Assembly: GCA_047495785.1 (NCBI GenBank)
Contig: JBLDXI010000030.1
Location: 558,001 to 622,000 of the forward strand
Direction of reading: 5' to 3'
Length of the DNA stretch: 64,000 bases
Source of the DNA: Lepidodermella squamata
Taxonomy: Eukaryota; Gastrotricha
Under the pieces are notes generated by a model, which was given only the letters and a program-made list of their open reading frames with translations, was not told the origin of the DNA and did no database searches. Below are positions 43,247 through 52,338 of this stretch, one piece after another (the first letter of the stretch is position 1; every line of letters starts with the position of its first letter). Both the position numbers and the translations under genes were made by a program.

Positions 43247-45523
43247 TCAACCGGTTACAACAAGAGACTTGAATACTCCAGCACTAGTTGATAAAGAGTA
43301 TATCAGAGCGATGCAAAACGTGAAAATCGTATTAATGTTGATAGTTCCGCTGAACTGAAGGATGAAAACTGAAACGAATCCAAAAACTTGCAGGGTGAAA
43401 GAAGCCATCGAAGCTATCAAGAGAGACTTGACCCTTTGCGAATTCGCTACTTTTATCCGCTTCATTAAGTTGAGAATTGAGAAGCTGAAAAGCAGGCCGA
43501 TAAACGAGATGAAGATGTTGATGCCTAAAATGACCATCGAAATTTTGCCAGAAGTCGGGGAAGTGCAACTGATTCGTCGCACGTAGACATATTTGTCAGC
43601 ATTGAAGTCGTAGCTAGGGCGAACTTCATTTATATCATCAATTGTTTCATCAACTGAGTCGTAGAAGATCCCGATTCCGGTGAAAGTTAAATTGGCTAGG
43701 AGCCAACCTACTGCGAAAAGGACCTCCAAACCTTCTTTGTACGCAGCATTAACCGCCTCGAGATTTTTAGGGGAGACATAAGAAACTCTAGCCTCCCTTG
43801 TTCCTTGTGAGCTTCTTGAGTACTTCACACTCAATCTTTGCCGATTTTTAAGGAAGAAAGCACGCATGTCATGCGATACTGTGGTCAGGCATCCGTTGAT
43901 TAACGAAGCTCCGCCCACAAAGAACGTGACCTGGCAGTAGCAAAAGATGTTCCTACCCTGTAAGACGAAAAACACCACGGAAGTATTGACTGAAAGGAAC
44001 CCAGCCAAAAACAAGGTCATAACCACTCGATTCTGTGAACTAAAGATTTGGCGGGTGAATATGGTAAGCTGGCATATTGAGATTAAGCTCGAAATGACAA
44101 TGCCGATGAGTGTAACAGAAAAATCGAGTTTCCCTATCAAAACCTCGACATCTGCCGAATCTTTAGGTAGAGAACTCCGTAGACCAGACACTTCTTCCAA
44201 AATATAGGAGCTGAGGTTGCTTATATCTTCTTTTACTAGAGTAATTTGATAAGAAACAACTAAGCCCATCTTCTCGGGACTCCAATACACGACATGTTGC
44301 GGTTCGAAGTCGTACTCGAGTCGCTTTGAGTATCTAAACCTCCCAAATCGAACACTGCTGAAATCGAGCCGAGAGGCACTTTGATTCGCAGCTATCATGA
44401 CCGAATATGGGTCGGTCTGGTAATCCCTCAAGGTCATATTTGACTTGCTGAGGATCTGCTCAGTTCCATTTAAAATCATTAATGCTGCGAGAATTCGATC
44501 GTAACAAAGAAAACGAAAGTCAGAGTCTGGAGTTTTCGTGCCATTTGTATAATCTGAGAACAAACTTTCAAATTCGTCGTAAGAATGACCTAACGATGTT
44601 CGAGATTTCGGAGGCTTCAAAACATCCAGGGCGAATCCGATGAAGTAGGTCACCTTAAATTGAGCTATAATCATTGTTCGGTTACAGTTCTCGCTGATAT
44701 TGAATGGCAGATTCATTATGTCTATGTAGCTCCCCAGCTGAAAGATGAATATATACCGCGGACCAGTAATTCCGAACAAAAAGCACCTGCAGAGGAATTT
44801 TAGCGCAGCACTAGCTTCACTGGATTCCATCGTGAAAACGCGAATATCCTTTGATTTTAGGGAGAGAATGAGATCGTCGTTAAAGTCGTAGCTCCCATCA
44901 AATGCCAATACTTGAAAACCGTTCTTCAACGCAGCTTGGTAGAACAAATTCGCCGTGTCGTAGTTGAACGAATTCCCTGTATAGAAAACAATGCCAATTT
45001 TTCGGATGTTGGTGATGTTACTTAAAAAGTAAGTCCTAGCATAGATAGCCATCTCTGCTGGGCATCGAATTCTGTACATGTTAGGATAGAGATCACGCCG
45101 GGCAGTTTGGACAGGGGACGTGCATGACCCAGCTACCATTACTAGGTTCAAATGATGGGATTGCGAGCCCATGACGCGGCAAGCTGCTGAAAACGCTGGA
45201 CCAGTAAAAACAGGTGAGGCTGCTTTGGTATTCCTCAGGTAGTCCACCGTTTCGGTGACCGAGAAACCGCCAACAGGACCTTCGTTGCGGAAATCGATAT
45301 CGATGTGATATTTAGGGAGAATGTCATCGTGTTTATTTACGATATCTACAACCATCTCCTGAACTGCTTTGCACATCATGTTGTCGCGTGGTTCGTAACC
45401 TGTCTTCATGATCAGCGACAAAATTGTGAGCCTGTTTGGTTTTCGCACAACAAATTCCTCTCTGGCCCGTACCAATAAAGAAATTTGCAGGAGAATAAGG
45501 AGTAAGCTCACAGTTTCCTGCAT
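43247..45523 (-). CDS. GABA-B-like class C 7TM receptor (copy 6)
   Basis: Single exon, 758 residues. The signal peptide starts MQETVSLLLILLQISLLVRA. The flytrap domain contains YEPRDNMMCKAVQEMVV, ILPKYH, ARRDLYPNMYRIRCP and GITGPRYIF, close to copy 5. Seven hydrophobic segments from about residue 460; loop cysteine in VRRISCTSPTSGK. The end of the gene has a decayed second copy upstream at about 45.85 kb. Presumed G-protein-coupled receptor of unknown ligand. Confidence 0.82.
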   Translation of the reverse strand: MQETVSLLLILLQISLLVRAREEFVVRKPNRLTILSLIMKTGYEPRDNMMCKAVQEMVVDIVNKHDDILPKYHIDIDFRNEGPVGGFSVTETVDYLRNTKAASPVFTGPAFSAACRVMGSQSHHLNLVMVAGSCTSPVQTARRDLYPNMYRIRCPAEMAIYARTYFLSNITNIRKIGIVFYTGNSFNYDTANLFYQAALKNGFQVLAFDGSYDFNDDLILSLKSKDIRVFTMESSEASAALKFLCRCFLFGITGPRYIFIFQLGSYIDIMNLPFNISENCNRTMIIAQFKVTYFIGFALDVLKPPKSRTSLGHSYDEFESLFSDYTNGTKTPDSDFRFLCYDRILAALMILNGTEQILSKSNMTLRDYQTDPYSVMIAANQSASRLDFSSVRFGRFRYSKRLEYDFEPQHVVYWSPEKMGLVVSYQITLVKEDISNLSSYILEEVSGLRSSLPKDSADVEVLIGKLDFSVTLIGIVISSLISICQLTIFTRQIFSSQNRVVMTLFLAGFLSVNTSVVFFVLQGRNIFCYCQVTFFVGGASLINGCLTTVSHDMRAFFLKNRQRLSVKYSRSSQGTREARVSYVSPKNLEAVNAAYKEGLEVLFAVGWLLANLTFTGIGIFYDSVDETIDDINEVRPSYDFNADKYVYVRRISCTSPTSGKISMVILGINIFISFIGLLFSFSILNLMKRIKVANSQRVKSLLIASMASFTLQVFGFVSVFILQFSGTININTIFTFCIALIYSLSTSAGVFKSLVVTG

Positions 45524-45842
45524 TCTAAGGAAACTTGCTGCTTGTAAAACAATATTTTGATTTTTCTGATTTTCAAAAACTGCTAATTGACAGTATCACA
45601 GAGGAGCTGACATGAGCTCAAATAACCCATTATTTTTGCAGATTAGAAAAAAGCTCTCCGAAAATTAAGAATAGCCTTCTCTATTACAGAGAAAGTCGGG
45701 CATGGTGTTAGAGCTTGAACTGGAAATTTCTCCTAATTTAATGTTCAGCTTTAATGTCGAATTTCCTCGTCAAAAGTAGCAAAATTATCGATTGGATAGG
45801 ACTAATCGGGAATCAGGAATCAACTGCCCACTACGAGGGAGT

Positions 45843-45900
45843 TGAATCTTGAATACCCCTGTACTAGTTGAAACAGAGTAAATCAAACAGGGTATGATAC
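45843..45900 (-). pseudogene. Relic of a receptor 3' end
   Basis: About 55 bases resemble the extreme 3' end of receptor copy 6 (shared CTTGAATAC, ACTAGTTGA and AGAGTA blocks in the same order and spacing). It lies upstream of that gene in the same orientation. It has no open frame and looks like what remains of a tandem receptor copy, its rest possibly displaced by the repeat at 46.0 kb. Confidence 0.5.
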
Positions 45901-46004
45901 CGACCGGTTTTTTTGTTGAAAAAACCAATGGCAAATAATGTAAAGAGAATTCCTAATAACGTAAATAAAATAAAAATTACAGTAGTACCACCATGGGTAG
46001 TATT

Positions 46005-46921
46005 CAGGGTATTTATTCTGAACGGTTTTTATTCTGAAAAAACCGCCCACCAGTTTAAACCGATTTATACCGGTAATAAACACCGGTTTTTTAATTTCAC
46101 CGGTTTAAACCGGTTTAAACCGGTGAAAAAAACCGGTTTATTTTATATATGCTAAAATCACTGAAATGTCTTATTTGACATAGCCAGAGCTCGCTAGCAC
46201 TTGGTCCTTTAGAGATTTGGACTGTACCACGTGATTCTACGTGAAAAACTGCATATCACACGGCCATTTTTCTCACCCGGAATAAAAAAATCTCTTAGTG
46301 CAATAAAACAATAGAAAAAAACTAAAAAGCGCAGTTATCTCCGGAAGTATGATGACTAGTAAAGTTCTGAGAACGGATTCGGATCCGCCGGAGTTTCTAC
46401 GGGGGGTTTCAACGACAAAGAAAGCGGTTTTGCCGGTTTTATTTGAAAATTTCAACTTGAAAGGTCTAAAACCGCCTAATTATACCCTACCGGGAGTAAA
46501 ACTGATTTCAGGATAGTTTGTTTACCATGATCAATATCTTCATGAAAATTTGGGATCTAAGGTAGAATTTTCCGCTGAACACGATGGTGACATCGAATCA
46601 ACCGCATCGATTATCGAATATCGATTATTGGTAACTGATCGAATGATCGATTTTTCGAAATTTAGCACAATCGATTTTATGTAATACAGTGTAGTCTTTC
46701 GAAAGTATTGCGGCTGTGCGGTATTGATCCTGGGGACATAATGACTCTTAGACAACTTCTGGCTGGCTGTTATATATGAAAATGTGAGCTTTTTGCGGGA
46801 AAACACCCCAAAAACCGCTTTTTCAAAAAACCGCGGTTTATTCAGGCCCTACAAAAACCGGTATAAACCGGTACCGGTTTCAACCGGTTTATACTGGTTT
46901 GAGTTTAAACCGAATACCCTG
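46005..46921. mobile_element. MITE-like element with AAACCGG-rich ends
   Basis: Begins with CAGGGTATT and ends with AATACCCTG, a 9-base perfect terminal inverted repeat over 917 bases. Both subterminal regions are packed with ACCGGTTT / AAACCGG motifs in both orientations. No transposase frame. CAGGG-type tips with repeated subterminal motifs are typical of hAT-type non-autonomous elements, but flanking 8-mers (GTAGTATT, AAATCAAA) do not match, so the class is uncertain. Confidence 0.55.
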
Positions 46922-47270
46922 AAATCAAAGCTATACATACATATACATACAGCCATTGCGGCAACACTGCCGCAGTAGCGCCGGGAGAATCTTAGAGACT
47001 GATAATAACAATATATACTTAATATACTTAATGTTAGTAAACATTTCGAGTCGTTCGAATATAATTGAACCGTTCGAAATCCTATTGGAAATAAAAATGC
47101 GCGCGTGGATTAAACATAGGCGGGCCTGGAAATGTGCATTCAATTCAGTGTGCGAAGTAGATCTGGGGATAACTCGGCCAGTAGTACTCTAGAATCTTAT
47201 CATTCTTCGGCCGGTTGAACTGGGAGTACCGTACTTCCAGTCTCCCCGCTACTTCTCTCGGTGTGTGCAT
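46922..47270. other. Intergenic, repeat to truncated channel gene
   Basis: Includes a short TACATA repeat near 46933-46947. No gene recognised. Confidence 0.4.
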
Positions 47271-47922
47271 TTAAGATAACATCAGTGAGAAGAGAATTGC
47301 GTCAATAATCATTACAATTAGCACTGCTGAGAGAGCTATTGCCATGTCAAGAAGGCGATGCAAGGGTAAGACCAGGAAATTTTTCAACTTGAAAACACGA
47401 GATTTCTGTGACTCTGGGATACTAGGACTCAAGCAAGTGTAGGCCGTGATTACGACTGCAACAATGAATTTAACTGCGACCATGTAGACAAGGTAGACAT
47501 GATCTGAAGTCTTTGGCATCATGCCGAAGATCAAAGTGAGAAATACAATGTAAGAAAGCACGACAGTCACGCAAAACGCAGATTGGTCCCTATTCATAGG
47601 TTCGGCCATCAAAGAGACGACTTGTAAGATGAAAAGGGTGATGGTTGGCACGAAGATATTGCAAAAGTAGTAGCCACTTTTTCGGCGAAATCGAATCGTC
47701 ATAAAAATTCGATCAAAAGAGAACAGGTTATCTTGCTGCAATTCACTGCTGTTATACCCGAATACCTCGACAAGCGACCAAATGTCACTATCAACGATAA
47801 AGCTGTTGCCAGCGGACATGTCGACTTGCAACACTGAAAGGCGGAGCGCTAGGAATCTGTGATCATCACTGGATTCTAAAACTAGCGAACAGTCTTGCGT
47901 ATCGAAGGGAAATTTGCGGTAG
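47271..47922 (-). pseudogene. Cys-loop channel subunit 6, 5'-truncated
   Basis: The final exon of a channel gene: it starts after an acceptor (cattcag) at 47923 with YRKFPFDTQDC, then M1-M3, a short cytoplasmic loop and M4, ending at 47271 (217 codons including the stop). Pre-M2 reads AEPMNRDQSAF, unlike the PP..PDRP of its paralogues. The exons that should encode the signal peptide, ligand domain and first half of the Cys loop are not found upstream, where virus-like DNA begins within about 100-500 bases. The remaining exon is intact, so the truncation is probably recent or an assembly artefact. Confidence 0.75.
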
Positions 47923-47979
47923 CTGAATGCCGTGCAAGTAGTATGTGACGACCAAAATATTCCGATCTGTGACCGTTGA

Positions 47980-48443
47980 GAATACCCGAAAAAACCCGAT
48001 AATACCCGGTAGTACCCGATTCTCCATGGCAACGCGGGGTCGCGCATATCAGATCATTGAATATTAATCGACGCGATTAATAACACAAATAAATTTATAT
48101 GGGGATTTTATTTCGTCATTTTCGTCATTTTTCAGATTATGTCACGCAAATGTCATCATTTTTGTAATTTTTCGCACTTTTTGATACAATAACACCTCTC
48201 AGACAAGGTGTGAATTATCGCCGCGGGAAAAAGAATGCGTGCACAGGAACGTGGGTCAAGAGGTGACGCCCACAATGGGAGTTATCAGAACACAATAGGT
48301 CACAACACCACTAGAAATCACGCATTCGACCCGTCTAAAATCTGCGGATTGACAACTTTTCTTTACAACCGCCGCGGCATCGCAAGCATTAACATCAGCA
48401 GAGTTGAACAACATTCATCGCCGGACAAATTCAAGTAGCTAGC
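47980..48443. other. Junction zone between host channel gene and virus-like element
   Basis: Holds four imperfect ACCCG units about 11-12 bases apart (47984-48022), then AT-rich sequence with repeated CGTCATTTT units near 48113-48132. The element boundary must fall here. A Polinton-type terminal inverted repeat cannot be tested because the right end is outside the window. Confidence 0.4.
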
Positions 48444-49867
48444 ATGAATAAAGTGAGTAATACTTCCATGTGTGGAGCAAAAAAAAACACACATTCATTC
48501 AATATATAATTTTAACGGTTTTTCACTAATTTTAGTCTTCTTCGTGCGATTCCTTATCAACCAATGGCGAAAATGCAATATTCGACGACGACGACACGCC
48601 GAATTTGACGCTGATCGCACCGCACTTACCGGCTACTTGCATGGCCGCCAGCACGGCGAATGTTCATGTCGGCGGATGTCCCGCGCCGAATCGACGAATT
48701 TCGCTGTTCGCTGTAAATCATGCATCGAATTGTCGGGGCACATCGACCCGCTCCCCTACCAGGCTTCGTAACACCCCGGTTGTCATCCCCCTGCACCGTC
48801 TCGATAGGGCGACATCCCAGCTGAGAAATCGCTTCGTAAATATTCCGCTCAATTATTTTGTCGAATCGTCATCCTCATCGCCCTCTGATCCGAGTATTTC
48901 TGGCGGTTTCAGCCCTGACGTTCCCAGTTATGGCAGCGGTAGCGATGTTTCGAACGATTTAGTTTTTTTTACATCTAATTCGAGTTGTACATCGGCTAGT
49001 AAATCGGATGAATTTGAGCAGTTTTCGCCGCTTCCGTTGTCGACGTCTTCATCTCCATCGGTGCTTTCAACACCGTCATCATTAGACGTGGCCTTGAAAT
49101 ATTATGACGTATCAAATGAAACCGTCTGTTTTTCCTGCGAAAAAGCATCCGTCCAAACATTCGAATTCAACGTTTGCCATCATCAAATGTGTTCTGCTTG
49201 TCTCTTCACCGATATCGATTATTCGGCATTTTCATTCGACGTTCAAATTTGCCCGGCATATTATTGCCGCGGTATGCTTCCCCAGACAGTAACTCCTCTT
49301 CGCGACCACATTTATCCAAACGACTACTTCGAGGGGAGAGACTGTTTTCCGGCGACTAAATTCTGCGCAAATTGCAGCGCCGACGTTCCGCTCGCCCGTC
49401 GCAACAGGGCGATAGTACAGTGCCAGATTTGTGAGTCGGCGTATTGCGGCCACTGCAGCATATTCAAACTCAACCATGCGTTCGAAGTTGCCAATCGCCA
49501 ATTGCAACGATTCCCGGAAACAATTACCGCATCAGACATATGCAGGGTGACTAAACACGACGGTTGCGATTCAAGATTCGCCTGCAATGCCGACGTTGAA
49601 AACTCTGAGCCACACGTTACTTCTATCAGCAACAAACTTGTGTCCCGCATTATTTATGACCACGATGTTTTGCCATCAATTGAGGCCACTGTGCAGCTAA
49701 TCCATGCCCGTGGAGAAGATGTCCGCGAAATCGCGGAATCTGCTCGCCTTTTACCCGACAAAAAGGACAAATTCACCAGGCTGATGCGCGCTGCAGCTGT
49801 CGCCGACGTTCTCGGGTGCGCTTATTTACGACGCTATTACAGACTTATGGCGAAGGCGGTCTATTAA
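48444..49867 (+). CDS. Virus-like element RING/IBR-type zinc protein
   Basis: Probably two exons: 48444-48452 (three codons) and 48536-49867, with a GT-AG intron of 83 bases, about 446 residues. If the intron is not used, the first ATG in the long frame is at 48641. The N-terminal third is Ser/Pro-rich and acidic. A RING-like cluster lies in the middle (C-x2-C, then CHHQMCSAC, then C-x4-C). It is followed by an IBR-like cluster (CANC, then CQICESAYCGHC). That order is found in RBR E3 ubiquitin ligases. A third domain with the catalytic cysteine of true RBR ligases is not evident. The stop codon is followed at once by AATAAA. Possibly modifies host proteins for degradation; inferred only. Confidence 0.65.
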
Positions 49868-50078
49868 ATAAAAAAAATAAAATTAAAATAAAAATTAATT
49901 CTCATTTTTTCAATACTATTCACTAGTTCTCAGTGTGTGTCTGTTCTTATCTGATTTGTTGCTGTTACCATTTTTGATTATACTAGCATGGCTCGCAGTA
50001 AATGAATTGTATAAAGCTGCATTTTATTGTTCATGATTGCTCATTACTCGAATTTTTTGTTGTTGCGATAAATAAATA

Positions 50079-50666
50079 ATGACGGATCAAGAACTCATCG
50101 CGGACTTTTATGTGTCAAATATTGTTAGCAGTTTTTCGATAAAAACTAATTTGGATCTCAAGAAACTAGCCAGAACGTTGCATAACACGGAGTACCGAAA
50201 TAAAAATTTGAAAAGTGCGCTCGTTGTTCGGTTCAAAAAACCCCGAAAATTTACAGCTTTAATTTTTGGTTCTGGTAAAATTATTGTTACCGGTTCTCGC
50301 ACTGAGACAGAAGCCAGAGAAAATTCGCGCATTATTGCTCGAAAAATTCAAATTAAATGCGGATATTTATTAGCCAAATTTGCCGAATTCAAAATCATTA
50401 ACGCAGCAGTTCATGGGCGCCTACCTATTGCAACACCTTTGAACCCTCAGAATTTCGCGGTGATAATGCGTGAGATATGTCTTACAGCGCTATGGGATAT
50501 AAAATTCCCGGCCGGGTGTCGATTAGTGTTGCGTGAGTACCCAACGTTGAAAATCACCGTATACTACACGGGCGCGGCGATAATATGCGGATGGAAGCTG
50601 TGTATTACTCAACTCAATAACGCGCTAAACGCTGTGATAATGCGTGCACTACAAGCAACCGCTTAA
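50079..50666 (+). CDS. TATA-binding-protein homologue in the virus-like element
   Basis: 195 residues, about the size of the two-repeat TBP core with no N-terminal extension. The first repeat is clear: NIVSSFSIKTNLDLKKLA, then ALIFGSGKIIVTGSRTE, matching the conserved DNA-saddle strands and the SGK..TG turn of TBP. The second repeat is much weaker (an FPAGCRLVLREYPTLKITVY stretch and a G-x-x-I-C-G turn where SGK..TG would be), suggesting relaxed constraint or altered partner contacts. TBP nucleates RNA polymerase II initiation at TATA boxes. A viral copy could direct transcription to viral promoters or displace the host factor. Single exon, ATG in frame with the first conserved strand. Confidence 0.85.
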   Translation: MTDQELIADFYVSNIVSSFSIKTNLDLKKLARTLHNTEYRNKNLKSALVVRFKKPRKFTALIFGSGKIIVTGSRTETEARENSRIIARKIQIKCGYLLAKFAEFKIINAAVHGRLPIATPLNPQNFAVIMREICLTALWDIKFPAGCRLVLREYPTLKITVYYTGAAIICGWKLCITQLNNALNAVIMRALQATA

Positions 50667-50721
50667 CAAGTGAGCATGATCACGCTAAAACTGTAAAAGT
50701 ATATATTTCCTCACACCGATT

Positions 50722-50907
50722 TTATTGGACCCGAAAAAATGTAACCGCCACTTGAATTCTCAGCATCGCGGCGGGTGCAACCGTTACAGCGGCGAATTGC
50801 ACCCAACGCATACCTCGCGTGATGCGACAAAACTCCCCCGCCGCGGTCGCCTGTTTAATGAGGAAAGCGGCGGCGAGCCAGTATGACAGTTTTAAAGGCG
50901 GTGCCAT
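50722..50907 (-). CDS. Small membrane-like protein, 61 residues (tentative)
   Basis: Minus-strand frame of 61 codons with a signal-like start (MAPPLKLSYWLAAAFLIKQA) and a second hydrophobic segment (WVQFAAVTVAPAAML). Its stop codon overlaps an AATAAA signal (CCAATAAAATCGG on the minus strand), as if the transcript ended right there. It is convergent with the TBP-like gene. No homology recognised. Confidence 0.4.
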   Translation of the reverse strand: MAPPLKLSYWLAAAFLIKQATAAGEFCRITRGMRWVQFAAVTVAPAAMLRIQVAVTFFRVQ

Positions 50908-50975
50908 CGCGCTATCTCCTACCGGCTACAACCGGAAAATCGCGGCTTGTCTAAAATACGATGCATTCACGCCAA

Positions 50976-50983
50976 TATAAATA
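50976..50983 (+). promoter_or_regulatory. TATA box before the 51094 gene
   Basis: TATAAATA, followed about 35 bases later by a plausible start region and then a (CT)n tract; the ATG is 118 bases downstream. It is the clearest TATA element on the plus strand of the element. Confidence 0.5.
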
Positions 50984-51038
50984 CGCCCTAATTTGTCGAT
51001 TAGTCTCTCATCAGTCTACCTGGAGGCAACACCAGCAA

Positions 51039-51066
51039 CTCTCTCTCTCTCTCTCTCTCTCTCTCT
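51039..51066 (+). repeat. (CT)n tract in a 5' leader
   Basis: Fourteen CT units lying between the TATA box and the ATG at 51094, probably transcribed as 5'-UTR. Confidence 0.85.
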
Positions 51067-51093
51067 TGCATCAGTACATACATCATCAATAGC

Positions 51094-51729
51094 ATGACTA
51101 GCTCTGTAGTAAACGATTTTTTCTTCAAAAACTCACCAGTTATCGAGGTCGAAACTGCCGGAGATGTAGTATCAGACTCTCAGCAAATTTCGCTAGATCC
51201 ATCGACTCTGGATGGCAAAAGTCGATTGTCCATTTTCTCCAGGTTTCGTCAACACGTCCCTGCAAAAGTTGCAAAAATGTCACATTTAGCAGCTAATTCA
51301 CTCGATGGCGAATCGTATGTTATGTTGGCACTCGTCGATGCAGACTGCGATGACCCACTCTACTGCTTGGGAGTTTTTAACAAATCGGAGGCTCCTAAGT
51401 CTTATTATTTACGCAAAGGCCTATATCTGTTCAAATCTGAACTGGTAGACATCCTTAAGGCCATTAAAGAAGCTAGGGTTAACTGGGTGTCCAGCGTGGT
51501 TGAAAAACTAGCTGCTGAGGAGTTGCCTCTTGGAAACTCGCCACCCTATCGAGTTTGTGGCAATTTGTACGCCAAAGTTTTCGCTTATCGCGGCAAACTT
51601 GGGCTTTGCAAACTAGTCGACCTCAGGATTCACAAACAGGACAATACTGCAACGGTGGATGGCATCGCGCTTAAGGAGGACGAGTTTCAAAAGTTACCCG
51701 CGGCTATCGAGACTATCCTTGCAGACTAG
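51094..51729 (+). CDS. Virus-like element protein, possible PC4-like ssDNA-binding domain
   Basis: 211 residues. The C-terminal part (GKLGLCKLVDLRIHKQDN, then GIALKEDEFQKLPAAIETI) has the strand-turn-helix feel of the PC4/Sub1 ssDNA-binding fold, where basic strands are followed by a G-I-x-L turn and a helix. A similar segment may occur once more in the middle (YYLRKGLYLFKSELVDILK). The N-terminal 60 residues are polar. If correct, it would be a replication or transcription cofactor lying near the TBP homologue. The call rests on pattern only; otherwise unknown. Confidence 0.4.
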   Translation: MTSSVVNDFFFKNSPVIEVETAGDVVSDSQQISLDPSTLDGKSRLSIFSRFRQHVPAKVAKMSHLAANSLDGESYVMLALVDADCDDPLYCLGVFNKSEAPKSYYLRKGLYLFKSELVDILKAIKEARVNWVSSVVEKLAAEELPLGNSPPYRVCGNLYAKVFAYRGKLGLCKLVDLRIHKQDNTATVDGIALKEDEFQKLPAAIETILAD

Positions 51730-51866
51730 TTCTTGATAATTAAAACTACCTTAAAAAAAAAACTGTTTCTTGCATTAAAATTGTAAATATTGTACATAAT
51801 CATGCATTGTTTTTTTTGTGTTATTTTAGGCTTTATAAAATCTTAAAAATCATCAAATTAAATTAA

Positions 51867-52127
51867 ATGGCCGACCTTAGCTCGTATTCCGGCGCATTCA
51901 AGCAGCACATTCAGCAAGCCCTGGAGCTGACGCGTTCGTGCTCAGATGACGATGAGTCTCAATACAAGCGCTACCAGCGTGCTGCTAGCGAGGTGTTGCG
52001 TCTCGAAAACGGCATGGTTGAAAAGGTACGCCAGCTTGCTCTCGCCCTTCAGCCGTCGAACGCTGTCGCCCGCCTGATCAAGGCCGCCATTCTCAATCTC
52101 GTCGACCCAGAAATCGATCAAGCGTAA
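51867..52127 (+). CDS. Virus-like element small helical protein, 86 residues
   Basis: Intact frame beginning MADLSSYSGAFKQHIQQ, highly helical, with acidic (SDDDES) and heptad-like parts; it may form a small bundle or coiled coil. Same strand as and between the PC4-like gene and the polymerase. Not recognised. Confidence 0.6.
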   Translation: MADLSSYSGAFKQHIQQALELTRSCSDDDESQYKRYQRAASEVLRLENGMVEKVRQLALALQPSNAVARLIKAAILNLVDPEIDQA

Positions 52128-52338
52128 CATAACCAATCTGTATCTGTAAAATATGCAAAAATGGTCCATTTTTAATTGTAACAAATTAAGGAGTAAAATT
52201 ATTGGTCTGTTATTTTTTTGTGTCGTGTTGTTTATCACACACATACCGCTAAATAGCTAATTGGTGGAGGGACAGACAAATTTATATGCCAAAATTCCAT
52301 CTAAAAAAATCTATCTCGTTGTTCTAGATGATTTGTTT

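Noticed and set aside
47980-48053. Telomere-like or terminal repeat from the ACCCG units
   Set aside because: Only four imperfect units, irregular spacing, and no matching copy elsewhere in the window.
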